Shown: positions 1 through 12,260 of the stretch, piece after piece
Numbering within the stretch: position 1 is the first letter of the stretch
Layout: each line of letters starts with the position of its first letter
Source of the DNA: Pyropia yezoensis
Taxonomy: Eukaryota; Rhodophyta; Bangiophyceae; Bangiales; Bangiaceae
Direction of reading: 5' to 3'
Length of the DNA: 64,000 nt
Assembly: GCA_009829735.1 (NCBI GenBank)
Contig: CM020619.1
Span: forward strand, 19,907,816-19,971,815
Notes under the pieces: generated by a model
The model's database searches: none
Told to the model about the DNA's origin: nothing
Seen by the model: only the letters and a program-made list of their open reading frames with translations
Translations under genes and position numbers: made by a program

Positions 1-473
1 TGCCTCACGTGCCTGCTCGCAGAGCAAACAGATACGCACGGTAGTGCACACGGGGAAGTGGAAAGCAAACGCGCAGTTGTCGTTTTTCCTGAGGGCGCGC
101 GCCAAGGGCGCCTCGCTATCCCTCTTAACGTGCATCTGGGGGAGCCTCGGCACGTTGGCCAGGTAGCCCCCCCATAACCCCGAGTGGCCCCGACCCGAGT
201 CTAACCTCGTCAGGTCGGGGGCCACTATCACTACTAATTCTATTCCCACTCACTAATCTCACACTCAAATTCTCTCAAATCAAGTCTCTCACAAGTATGC
301 AAGAACCCATCGGAAATCCCTCTCTCACGTGTGGATAGCGTAGTCCACCGCATCCCAGTGCCGGGCACGGGCCACGGCCGCCAACCATCACCACACGGCG
401 GGCGTGTTCTGACACCTGGTGCCCTCTGGTTGCAGTCCCGGGTCGGCGCCAAGTCGGGGCCAGGGATGCTACA
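1..473. other. Non-coding flank, no gene seen
   Basis: No ORF here resembles a known protein. The stretch ends at a pyrimidine-rich, AT-richer leader (about 235-300) just before the gag relic. It contains one hairpin, listed separately. It does not match the 363-bp LTR family found later in the window. Confidence 0.5.
184..225. repeat. 12-bp-stem hairpin
   Basis: GTGGCCCCGACC (184-195) pairs with GGTCGGGGGCCAC (213-225) with one bulged G; an inner CGAG/CTCG pair extends the stem. It could be a structured leader or a terminus of a decayed element. No function is claimed. Confidence 0.5.
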
Positions 474-1864
474 GTGGTCACGATGACGAATACTGTTCTG
501 AATCAGATTGTGGCGAGTTTGCCAGATGGCCTTAATGTCCAGACCGGATCGGGTCTTTCGAGCCCGCAGGCGCAGGGGGAATCCCTCCTCACGCCTATCT
601 CGGGTCGCCCCGAACAGGGGGCGACACCTGTGACTCCCACCGAGGGAGCCACACCATACTCGGTGGGGCGTACGCCTTTCATGGGGGAATTTCCCCCGGA
701 AACGCCGACGGCCACACCAAGCGCGCCGCGCCAGACTATGGGCACTGAGGGTCAACTTACCCCAGTCCCACAGCGGCTGTTCCCTCAACGTGAGGTGCCG
801 CCCAAGATCCAGGTAGCCAACCCGGTCTACCAAAGGATCTTTGATTGTGAGACCTACGCCCTCCACAACAAGTCGGTGGCGTATGGTCCTGACAAGGCCC
901 GAGCCATGGGCCGTGCCAAGAAGAATGCACTTCACTCTTTTTGGAACAAAGCGGAGTGGGATGGAACTCCCCCCCTCCGTGTCTTTGAGTTCCTACGTCG
1001 TTTCATCAAAGCCTGTGACGACAATGCCATACGTGAAGGCATGGCTTTTTACATGCTACAGGAGTTCACGAAGGGAGACCTGCGGACAGAACTTCTGTCC
1101 GTCATGCCCAGCTCCTCAATTGGAGGCGCTGGGGAGGTGACGTCCTATTTGGAGCTCGTCAACTGGATGTTGAGGGCCATAACCATGTGGTTGATGAAGC
1201 GGCGTTGGCTTTTCAAGTCGAGGAGTTCACGCAAGCCCATCAGGAAGAGGCGGAGGACGAGTTGTCCTTTGCGGCGCGAGTCCGTAAGCTCAACAATCTT
1301 TGTGGGTTTCTTCATCCACAAGCTGTGGTGAAGAGTCGGTTTGTGGAGGGACTCCATTGGTCAGTCCGGATGGAGACCCGGGAGCATAACACTGCCCGGG
1401 CGACCCTGGCCGAGTTGGCTAGGTTCGCCTACCGCAGAGGCGAGGCCTACCGCAAGTTGCGGGAGGAACAACGCCAGGAGCGTCAAGCCGAGTTGGCCAA
1501 GGAACGGGAGGAGGCGCGCCAGGCCAGAGAGTTGAGAGAGGCACGCCGAATCCGCAAGGAGAGGGTGGTAGCTGCCGTGGGAACTTCCCAGGGTATCTCT
1601 TTGTCTTCCCCAGTTGGAAAGACCCCTCCGGGAACTGACAATCGGTGTTGGAACTGCAACTCCGATGGACACTGGGCATATGATTGCCCCAAGTTGAGTA
1701 AACGCATCCCAAAACTTGTTAGGAATGCGAGTAGGAAGTCGGCTACGAACGAAGTACGTTCACGCCGCAAGGGTGGGTCTCGACTGGTAGTGGCGGTCGC
1801 CACACCCTCGGCGAAGGAGGCGGACACGTCGTCCTCGGACTCGTCGTCCTCCCTGTTCTTATAG
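474..1864 (+). pseudogene. Decayed Ty3/gypsy-like gag with CCHC zinc knuckle
   Basis: Gag proteins of LTR retrotransposons form the particle shell and bind RNA. The reading frame opens at 474 with a Pro/Thr/Gly-rich N-terminus, then a helical capsid-like region (about 800-1150). It must shift frame near 1150-1187 to continue through a charged Glu/Arg coiled-coil-like stretch (about 1430-1570). A C-x2-C-x4-H-x4-C knuckle follows at 1646-1687 (CWNCNSDGHWAYDC) and the stop is at 1862-1864. The one-base frame break means it is not functional as read. It is not closely related to the gag at 18003. The stop overlaps, tail to tail, the stop of the pol relic on the other strand. Confidence 0.7.
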
Positions 1865-4293
1865 ACGGTTCTGCGCACACCTTGTGCAGGCAGCCACCCA
1901 AAAGTAGATGTATACCACCATGGACGGCCAGTAGTACCTGGTCCTCAGGGCCTGGTACAGTTTAATAGACCCCAGGTGTCCACCTGTGGGAGCGTTATGC
2001 TCCCTCTCAAGGATACTGTCCTTGAGGGATGCGGGGACGACAAGTTGTTCGGTCCCTTGGAATACCCCCCTCCTCATGAGGAGGCCATCTTCTCCGATAA
2101 AGAACCGCGTCTCCGCCACCGTATACATCGTATCCCTCTGTGACTTACAGAAGGAGTCCTCGGCCTGGGGCTTGACCACCTCGTCCCGGGACAGGGGCAA
2201 GTACTACTTGTTCCCTTGCGCCTCGGGGTCCAAGGCCTGACCCGAGCGCGTGACTACCCCCACAATGGGGATGTCCTCATCGACTGAGTTAGTGTCCAGC
2301 CCCTCGGTAGGTACCCGAGAAAGGCCGTCGGCAAAGGCATGCTGCCTGCCAGGTCGGTACTCATATCAAAGTTGAAGGGTGCCAGTCGCACCCTCCACCT
2401 GTTGAGACGAGTGTTCGTACAGTCCGTCTTAAATATGAACTGCAACGCGCTGTGGTCACAGCGGATGAGGAGCTTCTCACCCTCTAGGTAGTAACGAAGT
2501 GACGTAACCGCTCACACCACTGCGAGTCCTTCCAACTCGGTGACTCCACAGTTCTTCTCGGCCGAGTTCAGCCCCTTGCTGAAGTATCCCACCGGCAAGT
2601 ACTCCTTGTCCGGCTGCTGCTGAAGCAACACACAACCAAGTTGGTCGTAGCTAGCGTCCACGTCCAGGATGTAGTGGCAGCCCAACCTGGGAATAGCCAG
2701 GATAGGGGGCTTCAGCAGTAGGTCCCGAAGAATCTCAAAGGACTCCTGCTCCACCCGACTCGGAGGAGGCAGGTTCTTCGGAAGCGTCCAGCGAACTAGC
2801 TCATTCAGCGGCTTCGCCACCTTGGCGAAGCCCTTGGTGAGACGTCGGTACACATTACACATTCCGAGGAAGCTCCTCATCTGGGTCTGTGTCCGGGGGT
2901 ACTGAGCCTTACAGATGGCCCTCAAGTTCTGCTCGTTGACACTGAGACGCCCCGGACGGACAACATGTCTCAAGTATTCCACCTCCTGAGTGAAGGGGTG
3001 GCACTTGCTCGCCTATAGTGACACACCGGCGTCAGCAAGTAGCTTGAACACCTGGCCAAGATGGCCAATGTGTTCCTCCGGACTTCGGGAGAACACAATG
3101 ATATCGTCTAGGTACACAAGACAGATCTGCAACCGTTCTCCGGCCAGAATCATGTCCATGGCGCGCTCGAAAGTTGCCGGCGCGTTGCACAGTCCAAACG
3201 GTAATCCTTTGCACTGGTGGGTACCACAGTGACAGGTAAAGGTAGTTTTATGCCTGTCCTCCGGGGCAATGGGAATTTGCCATACCCCGCGTTACAGTCT
3301 AGGGTAGAAAACACGTTTGCCTCCCCCAGAGAGTCCTGACAGTCGTCCATCCTGGGTAGGGGATAACTGTCCTTCACGGTGATCTTGTTGAGCTTACGGT
3401 AGTCGATCCAAAACAGTGGTGTCCCATCAACTTTGGGGACAATGACCACCGGACTCGCCCACTCGGCGTTGCTGGCCTCGATCACATCGAAAGCCTCCAT
3501 GCGAGCGACTTGCTCCTTGACGAGGGCCTTGAGCGGGGCCCTCCCCTGTACGGTTGTTTGCGTATAGGGGGTGCACCGGGCTTCAACTCGATCCGGTGTT
3601 GGGTGGCTCTCATGAGTCCCAATTGACCATCCCACAACTTGTGATATTGGTCCAAGAGGTGTTCAACTTGAACCCTTAACCTGGGTGGAACATTCTCCAT
3701 GATCACATGGGGTCGAGGACAGGCGGCCGGCTTGGCTTGGTGCTTCTCTTTTCCGGACTTCGGGTCGCTACTCGTGCCCGCGTTGAGCGTGACCGCTACA
3801 ACTGTCCTTTCATGTTGATCGATATAGCCGAACTTGGCGGGAGTCCACCTGAGGGGTAACCACAATCCTGTGAAGCCTCAACCGGGGGCATGAGCGCGAG
3901 CCCATTGCCGACCAACGGAGGTCCGTCGTCCTCCGAAAGCCTAGTTGGCGACGGCTCGAAGCCAAAGTTGGCTCCAACCCGAGTGGAACCCGCGGGGACA
4001 GTCCTCACCCCTTGTGACGTTCCCGTTGAGTGTACCACACGGTGGCCAGACTTCGGCCCACCAACATCAGAAGTGTCACCCGAATGAACTCTTGACTGAG
4101 TAGGGGTGGCCTGCTGCCCGAACGTACTCCCAGTCCTGCTGGCTTGAGGGACCTCTAGTCCCTCTGCGACCCCAGGTACATCTACCTGGGACTCACCAGT
4201 ATTCGAAGGCACTGAAGTACGTGCGTCACCCGTGTACTCCCTGGACGAAGGGGGGTCCGAACCAGCCATTTTGGCTAAGAATCCGCATGACAC
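1859..4293 (-). pseudogene. Decayed Ty3/gypsy pol: RT, RNase H, integrase zinc finger
   Basis: On the minus strand, broken frames read in order as follows. First comes a low-complexity Gag-like leader (4293-3796). Next is the pre-RT segment with ATQHRIEL (about 3600) and RT blocks including DYRKLNKITVKDSYPLPRMD (about 3420-3340) and STLDCNAGYG. The RT connection and RNase H follow (2982-2512; FLGMCNVYRRL, HYILDVDASYDQLG), and last an H2C2 integrase zinc finger (2200-1859; GHLGSIKLYQALRTRYYWP, CTRCAQN). The fragments lie in different frames, so several indels separate them. Sequence stops right after the zinc finger: the integrase catalytic core and any 3' LTR are missing. A Ty3-type element is certain from the RT motifs; the exact clade is not. 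Confidence 0.85.
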
Positions 4294-4369
4294 GGTCCAA
4301 GTCCACAGTTCCTCTGAGACGGAGGCCCCCCTACACCCGGGTGCACCCGGAGGTAACGTTTACCTCTGT

Positions 4370-4384
4370 CCCCTGCTGCTCCAC
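4370..4384 (-). promoter_or_regulatory. Primer-binding-site-like sequence for the minus-strand relic
   Basis: The reverse complement reads TGTGGAGCAGCAGGGG, nearly the same as the primer-binding site TGGTGGAGCAGCAGGGG of elements A, B and C. It lies just upstream of the minus-strand coding relic, where a PBS is expected. This suggests the relic's 5' LTR lay in about 4390-5030. Confidence 0.5.
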
Positions 4385-4385
4385 A

Positions 4386-5030
4386 AAAAGTGGCAAACAC
4401 CACTCACTCACGCGACACCCAAATTAGGGCTGTGCGCAAGGGCTGCCTCCCGTGCCGGGGACACCGGAACAAGTGCAAGTCGCACACACTCTGTCCCTAT
4501 TGTGGGGCGATCCTCCCACTGAGAAACAAGAAGATGGTGTGTGGGCAAACAGTTTCTTGGTCGGGACGGGGAAGCAAGGCCAAGCCCCGCTGTCCCTCCC
4601 CTTATCCCCCAAGGGTCCCCTCAAAATCTCGCCACTCAAAATCTCCCACCCCAGCACCTGCCCACAGGGCCACACGAAATTTCAAGTCGATAAATGCAGA
4701 AAACCCTCAAATCCAAGTTGGATTTACTACGAAGCTAACTATCCCAAACTTGGGGAATATGGACCCAAATGCAGGGGGAGTACCGGGTCAGGCTAGTGGC
4801 CTGCCGCCCCTTGCATGGCACGTGTTGCCCGCCTACCTGGGGGTCAATACTGCGACAGGGATCATCACGATACTTTTGCCAGGGCTGACCGTGTTGCGTT
4901 ATGTACATCACGCCACAGGTGAGCATTTCGAGAATCCGGGTTTGCCGCATGGCAGACAGCTTGTTGCGGGTTATGTACATAACGCTCTTCGGATTTTTGT
5001 CGAGATTGTTCGCCAGAGCTGACGTTTTGC
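4386..5030 (-). other. Possible decayed LTR of the minus-strand relic
   Basis: The only reason to call this LTR-like is its position upstream (minus-strand sense) of a PBS-like site. I could not find a second copy in the window or clean TG...CA ends. Two near-repeats of TTATGTACAT occur at about 4898 and 4971. The short ORFs here look like chance frames. Confidence 0.25.
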
Positions 5031-7434
5031 GTTTCGTGCATAAAGATAGGCGGTCACAAAGATGTTATTCTGTGTGGACGCGTGAATTAGTGTTTTCCGA
5101 TTGCGTCACGATTTTTATGCTTCGGTATTGGATGATTTATTTTCCAAAAATTGACTACTTTCATGGGGCAAAGGGGGGTCGTCGGGGGCAAAAAGTTGAA
5201 CTTACCGGCCCACCATTCACGAGTCGGGTGCGGTGCCGTGGCCAGTCGTGTGATGGCCTCGTCTGTCAGGAGATTTAATGGTTTGACTTCGTCGGCATTG
5301 GTGTGGGTTGGCGCATTTCTGCCCGCCGGCTGGCCCTGTCGTTGTCACTGACTGCGTGCTTTTCAAATGTTGCACTGGCGGTGCACGGGCCATCCCTTGC
5401 GACAACAGCACACTGCCGTCGGTCGGTCAGACGCCGCTGAGAGTCGGTTTGGAGGCGAAGGCATCCAGGCACCTGGCCACTTTTTCATCGGAGGCCGGCT
5501 GGTGAAAGCTCGTTGTATCGGTACACCCCTGCCCACGTCCACTGTCCTTTAACGCGTGATTAGCCGCTTTTCGTCGTCTGCGCACGCCTGTCCCGTCCAA
5601 GTCCGACGAGGTTGCTGTCCATCGCCCGCCGCTGTTGTGTCGACTCCGTCCGCCCCGGTCGTCTGTGGATCGCCTCCCGCCCCCCTTCAGTACTCGATGC
5701 GAGGGGCGACTGTGGGGCGGGCCTGGGTCTTTTCCGGTACCAGGATTTGGACGTATTCGTCGTCGGTCGTCGTCCGCGTCGGTCTCCACCGTTCTTCACC
5801 GCTAGCCATACGCGGTGAGACAACCAGCCAGCTGCACGGAGGGGGAGGCACCGCCGGCCAGCAAGCCGCATCCATGGCGTCTACCTCCACAGGCTCACCC
5901 TCGCCGCCGCCGTCACTACCGCCAGTGTTGCCATGCTGCTGCAGAACCCTCCCTTCCATGCTCCCCCCCCCCCCCCCCCCCCCCCACTGCCACAGGAGCC
6001 CAATGCCGCTTTCTCCCCCTAACGGCGTGCCCGTCTTCTCTCGTCCCTCACCCGACCCTCACCCCCCCGACGTACATACCTGTCCCGATGCGCATCCACC
6101 GCAGCTCTCCTTGTACCTAGTCGGTGGTGTCATTGGCAAGGCCACGGCATCGTCCACCGTGCCGCTTGGTGAACGACAATCCGCAGCCGGAACCAGCAGA
6201 CATGTTGCGAAGCAACTGCCCGAAAGAAGATGCCGCTGTAGCGGCCCACGTCGCCGCCACCGAAACCTCGGCCTTGTCCCCGCCGTCCCTCTTCGCCCCA
6301 CCACACCCCTCGCCACTGCGCCCTCGACCGTCTCAACAGTCCTGCTCAAAAGAGTCTCCGTTCCCACCTCCCTCCTTGTCCCCACCCACGTCGTCGTCCC
6401 GGCCTCCCTCGCCGTCCCCACCGTCCTTGCCGTCCGCACCCCCACGCGCCCCACTCGAGCCGACGAGCCATGAGGCCCTTGTCCAGCTCAGAGTGCTTGG
6501 GGAGGGCAGGCGACTACCTCGACCACGGCGTGGGCATTTTCCCCCAGTACAAGGTCGCACTGCCCCCCCGCACCCTCCCGCCGCCAAGGGACTTGGCCCC
6601 CCCGCACCCTCCTGCCGCAAAGGGACTCGCACTCACGCGTAACTGCCCCTCAAGCACTCACACACGCACGCGCGCGTCACTGCCTCTCAAAGAGCCCACA
6701 AAACGCTCTTCACTAGGGCGGTGGCTTGGTCTGCGATGAACATTAGGGTCATTAAACCCACCTCTCAGTGACACAAAAATGAATCGAATACAGGCAGGAC
6801 GCACCATTCGCTCATTAAGAAGCTCCATAGGTCATTAGACATCTAATTGACCCCTCAATGGGCGCGAGCACCTTAAGTGCTGAACACGACACGCTCTAGC
6901 CCGGGCATGGGCATTTCACGCGGTTCCCATAGTTTTCTTGCATAGCTACCCATCGGTGGACAGGAGGACATCCCTGGGGGCAGGTTCGAATGCGCTCGAG
7001 CACGCTCACAGAAGAAAGTCAGGTGGGAGTGGGGGAGAAACCACAAAAAGAGGACCATGGGCGGAAGAGGAGGGACGAAATGAATTTCGAATTCTGAGGA
7101 TCCCGATCACCGGCTGACACCGACGCTAAATAGGTAGGGTAACCGATCAAATGGGGGGGGAGGGAACTTGGGCGGCGGCGCGAGGTGATGTTGTATTGGA
7201 CAGTGACGGGGGTGTCCGGGGATGGGTGCTCTCATCCGTCGGCCGCACGTTTAGCCACATGCAGGCCAGCTCAGTCGCTTCCCTCGGCGCCCACGGGTCC
7301 GACGAGAGCCCTAGGTCCACGCGGCCCGCGTGGTGTCGTGTGCCGGTAACAGGCCTTTTCGATGCACCGCGCTGGGAGCTTGCAGCAGGACAATACCGTC
7401 TGTGGCGGTGGGTTTGCAGTACACGACTGCACTT

Positions 7435-7465
<31 letters not shown>

Positions 7466-8645
7466 TCCCACCAAGACGTTCAGGATGACGTTTTACCCCA
7501 ACGGTGCTCGTAGTGCATTGCAAACGGACGGGGCCTGCCGGACGCACCAAAAGGCTGGGTGCCCGCGTCCCAACACGCCGCTCCACATGCACCGTGGCGA
7601 GCAGGCAGTGCCTAGGGTAGGTTCAATTGCAGTGTGGTTATTGCCCCGCAGCACGGTGGCGGTCACTCTCCCATACGTGCCGTCGGCAAACTGCCCGCGA
7701 TTGTCCCCCCCCGCGGTCACTGGCAGCCGTAGCCCGCCGCTCTTGTAGACGTGTTCTCGTGTCGCCGGTTAAAAAGCGGAAGGGGGGGGGGGGGGGGGGA
7801 AGGGGAGGGGAAAGGGGGGGCGGGCGCTCGCTTGCCATGGTTGAGCGAACCGCACAAATGCTGGCGTCTCAGTCGGCTCAAATGCCGCGGTGCATGCGGT
7901 GCACTCCGTCCCGCACCCGCCGTCGTGCAACTGGCGGCTGCCATGAGCACAGCGTTTGTACGCGGTCTGCAATAGGGCCATCAACCCCATCACCACCACT
8001 GCTGCCGCCACACCACCACCGCCAGCCGAACCAGCACCACCGCCGCAGCACCACAGAGCACCATCACGGCAGTCACCGTCGGCCACGGGTGCGGCGGAGA
8101 TGAGAAGGACCTTTCATTTTCGGTGCGGAGAGCTAAGGCCACGAGACAGCACCCACGAGCACATTGGCGGTGCGAGCATCCTCCGCTCTGCCCCATGTTC
8201 TGCAGTGGTCGATACCCCTCAACGACCAACGACAGCCTGTTCTGACGGAGTTGCTTGCTGCGCGACGACGGTGTACGCTCAGATGCCGAGGGGGCGAGAG
8301 GCAGCGTCGGTCGGGGTGCGGCGGCGAGAGGAGGAGGAAGGAGGGGGGGAAGGGGGGGGAGGGGGGGGGGGGGGGTTGGGAGGACCTGGACCGCCGGTCC
8401 CCTGACGACCCGTGTAGCCCATCGCCAGAGTCTACAGCACGCGTACGGCATCGAGTGAGGACCCCGGCCCGGATGGTGCCTTGCCGGACGATAAATGGGG
8501 CGATGGGTGGTGCCACGCGGATCCCCATCTTTGCCGACCCCATCAGCCACCGTCGACAATCCCACTCACCCTCCTCACAGACATTCCCGCACACACCACC
8601 CGATCATCCGCCTCCGCCCCCCCCCCCCCGCGCTCCGGACTCACT
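5031..8645. other. GC-rich intergenic stretch with homopolymer runs, no gene supported
   Basis: The open frames are low-complexity Pro/Ser/Arg/Gly products of skewed composition and appear on both strands at once. Homopolymers include C23 (5963-5985), C23 (7435-7457), G18 (7782-7799), G15 (8361-8375) and C13 (8617-8629). The G-rich stretches at 7780-7825 and 8325-8382 could form G-quadruplexes. About 6730-7140 is of lower GC but shows no recognisable feature. Confidence 0.6.
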
Positions 8646-11600
8646 ATGAACGACGAAGACGACGGCAGCGACCAAGATATTGGCGTCAACGGGCTGGACG
8701 GCGACACCACCTGAGACGAGGAGTGGGACCCGACACAAGAGCAGGCGTACGTTCAAGACGCACGCAACGTGGTGACTCTCAAGCGGGCGATGTTCGCCGC
8801 CAACCTGCGCCGCATGCAGGGCGTGTCCGCACCCCCTGGAGGCGACGCGGCCTCTCTGGCCGGCTGGTCTGCGGCCGTCGCGCAGTTGCAGTAGGCGGCC
8901 GAGGATGAGAAGGCGGCGGGACCCCTCGACGGCGCCGGCGAGGACCTCGTCGCGGCCATCCAAGACGCGACAGAGGCGGTCAGCGTCTACTGTGGTGGTC
9001 GGGCGGCGGCAAGCAAGGCCGAGGTTGAGCTCGCCGCACCCGCCAAGACGGCCGTTGGTCTGATTGGCGTGGCCGCCGCGTGCTTTCCCCGGCGCGAGGC
9101 TGCCACTGACGCACCGCCCGCCCGCAAGGGGCGGACGCAAACGTGTAGCGGATGTGGCGAGCCGGGGCACAAGGTCAGCTCTTGCAAGGCCCCGGCTTGT
9201 GCCGGGCCGGCAGCCGCTGCCGCCGCCGCCGCTGCCGTCCCGGCGGCGGCTTCCGAGTCCACGCGTCGCGACTACCTGAAAGGAGGAGGCCATAGCAGCG
9301 GAGACGCCGCCCGCGCGGTGCAGCGGCACTGTAGGGGTGTGTCAGCGGCCTAAGACCGCGGCGTCGACCCCGACTGGAAGGACCCGCTTCAGAGCACTGG
9401 ACGGCAGACGCGGGCTTGTACCGTGCCGGTGGACGTCCTCGCGAGGGCGGTGTTCTGGTACCACAAGGACGACGCTCACACGCGTGCGGCGGTGGAGACA
9501 GCGCTTCAAGCAGGACTCGAGGACCTCTCTAGGGCGGCTACCAAGCTCCGCTTCCTCATGCTCCGCGTCCTCGACGTGAAATTGCGGCGCCTGGTGTCCA
9601 CCGTCGCGGACGCAGCCGACGAGGCCGACAGGACGGGAACCATGCCTGTAAACTGGGCGCCCATCTGGCTGTTTTTGGCGTGCGCCTGCGGCTGCAAGGT
9701 TGTCTCTGGCAGTCCCCGGCAGGCGGGCACCATCTGTTTGGTGTTTGGCAAGGGGCGAGCCAACACGCGGATGGCGCGCGCCCGCTCTGTGGTGACGACC
9801 AGCCACCCGCTGCTGACAGAGGCGCCCTCCTACACCCTGACGCAGGTGATGGCCGTCACGGCAGCTGCGCGTGACCGGTATCCTCCGGCGATCAAGAACA
9901 TGGCACGATTGGAGCCCGTCGCCACCATCGTGGCGACCCACGCCGGGCGGTGTGTGGACGCCGCGTGTCGCAAGCTGGACGCCAAGGCGCCCAAGGACGC
10001 GCTGGCCACCTCCCCCGCTGCCACGGCTGCTCCAGCGGGCGGCTCTGCCTGGGACATGTAGCGGCGGCTAAAGTCGTGGGCGGCTGCGCGCTTCCGCGCG
10101 GGTACCGCGCACAAGGCAACTTCGGTTCGGCGGGGCCTCGACGGCGTCCCCCAGCACCTGGTCCAGGCGCTGGCGCAACGGGTGGCCGTCATGCGGGCGG
10201 CCATGCCACCCACTCTGACGGGCCTCCTTCCAGCAACGCCTGCAAAGAAGGGCCGCGGGTGGGCGTACGTGCCGTTTCTCCACCACGTCCTGAATGTTGG
10301 TGTGGAGAGCCCGTACGCCCTTATCTCCGGAGCCCGAGCGGTGCTTAACGGTCACGGCACGCTGGTGCCGGATAGGATGCTCACCCTGTTGCGGGTAGTT
10401 CGGTCGCCACTGGCGGGGGGGCGCGTGGCCGACCCAGTCTTCGGGCATGGTCATAGCTGCAAACAGGCGGTGCAGCAGTGCTGGCCGCCATGGCTTTTGT
10501 CGGTGGCCGCGCCAGCCGGGCCTCCTCCCACCTGTCTACCGACGGCGTGCTGGTGACCTTTCTTCTGTCTCGAACCGACACGGCCGCAGAGGCTGAGGCG
10601 CGGGCGGTGGCCTGGGCGAAGATGCTGGACGGCGGTGGACGTGCACGGGACCGCAGCGGCAAAGGCTTCGCGGCCCGGGTTGGGGTACTGACGCAGCTCG
10701 AGCGGGCTGGCCTGCCGTTGGCCCGCGTCCGGTGGCTCCAGGTTGTCGGCGGAGACCCGGGACGTTCCGCCGTACTGTCGGCAGCACCGGGTGAGCGCGT
10801 GGCGACGGCAGACCTTCGCGCCTGCCCCGTTGTATACGCGATGCGCGCCACGTGGTCCTGACACAAGGGCTTGGGCGCGCTCAACCGGGTGGCCGTAACG
10901 CTCCTGCGTGGGGCGGGCGTTCAAGACAGGTTGGTGGCAGCCGCAACCATGCCAAAAGGCCACCCACCCAGGGGGTCCGGGGAGCGGTCGGCGGCGGGCG
11001 CCCCGGCTGCAGCGGCGGGGAGAGGGGGGTGCCGCCACAAGCGACAAGCGCGGCGGTCGTCACCCGAGTGGAGCGATGATGGTGCGGCGGCGGTGGCCCC
11101 GGCGGCGGCGGGTGCGACGACGCCCCCCGATGCAAATACCTACCAGACGGCGAGACCCGGCACTGGCCACGGGCGTGGGCGGCGTGGGCCGCAGGCGTTC
11201 ATCCGACGGTCCCGCCGCTCCCAGCTCGCCACTTTGGTGTGGCATGTGCTGCGTCGCACGCGCCTGTCCCGGTGGACTATGCCCCGTCACGAGGTGGAAG
11301 AGGTGCCGCGGAGGCTGGTGGACCCCACAGCCGCTGCGGGCAACGATAGCAGCAGCACCACCCCTGAAGCGCCGTTGCAGGACTGGGTGGACGCGCTGCC
11401 CCGGCGCAAAGGGCTTCGTCGGCTGGCATCCGTCCTCGGCCTTCGCTACAGCCTGACTGCCGCCCACTCTCGCAAGGCCAGCGGCGATTACGTTTTGGCC
11501 CGTGCGTGGCAGCAGTGGCGGGCACGCAGCGGTACTGAGGCGAAACCGCTGGCGGCGGCGGTGGCGGAACCGGGGGTGGCGGCAGGTGACACAGGCTATG

Positions 11601-12260
11601 TCGCAATGCAACTACCGCCCGTCGACCTGGCAGCAGCACACGACACGATGCGCACCGGCGACGACGGAAGACACCAGCAGGCAACGCTCGAGAGGGTCGC
11701 CCGCCGCGACACGGCCACGTACGGCCAGCGATTTGGCGCCAAAGCGACGCGACACTTGCGGGCGGCGCCTGTGCGCAAGGCCATTCAACGCGGCCGCTTT
11801 GCTGCCTCGTGGCGCACGACCTGACCGGCGGCGTTTTTTCGCCAGGTCCGTGGCGGCGGCGCGCTCGTCGTGGCCATGGGCACCGAGCGCGTGCGCGAGG
11901 GGGACGCCTGGCTCCGCCGCCACCTCCGACAGCTGTGCTGGTTTGTCGTCCAGGACGAGCTCAACACGAGCCAGGCGTGCTCCGAGTGTCACGACAAGAT
12001 GGTGCTTATCTACTCGACGGGAAGCTCTCCCCACGAGATTCCAGGAGAGTTGTATGGGCCGCCGGCCGGCCCTCCGCCGACCCGAGGCGGCTCAGCGAGT
12101 AGGCAGCCAAGGGCTGCTACACGTGCTCTCTCGCGGCCTTACAAGGCCCCGGTCACCCAGCGCCACACTCGCCCATGATTCGCAATCGAGACGACGCTGC
12201 GGCCCGCAGCATGGCGTGGGAGGCCGCTTGTTGTCTTACGGGTACCGACGTGTGGCCTTT
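8646..12260 (+). pseudogene. Decayed Fanzor/TnpB-like RNA-guided nuclease gene
   Basis: Fanzors are eukaryotic TnpB relatives: RuvC nucleases guided by an RNA from their transposon. One frame runs 8646-about 10480 with stops at 8712, 8892, 9351 and 10059. A second frame runs about 10478-12100 with stops at 10859 and 11822, and a third from 12103. Motifs appear in family order: STDGVLVTFLLSR (about 10535); RuvC-I VVGGDPGRSAVL with Asp at 10754-10756; LTAAHSRKASG (about 11450); ALVVAMGTERV (about 11855); DELNTSQACSECH with zinc-ribbon Cys at 11978 and 11987; CYTC with Cys at 12115 and 12124; RuvC-III RNRDDAAARSM with Asp at 12190. An in-frame CCHC knuckle, CSGCGEPGHKVSSC, lies upstream near 9145-9190. 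The single-codon stops and two shifts argue for a dead copy, though unrecognised introns could hide some of them. The family call rests on motif order, not on a search. Confidence 0.72.

Noticed and set aside
5556-6473. 305-codon Pro/Ser-rich frame as a gene
   Set aside because: Other frames on both strands are open over the same bases, composition is low complexity and it crosses a C23 homopolymer.
6960-7010. GGTTCGAAT as a tRNA T-loop
   Set aside because: No matching acceptor, D or anticodon arms around it.
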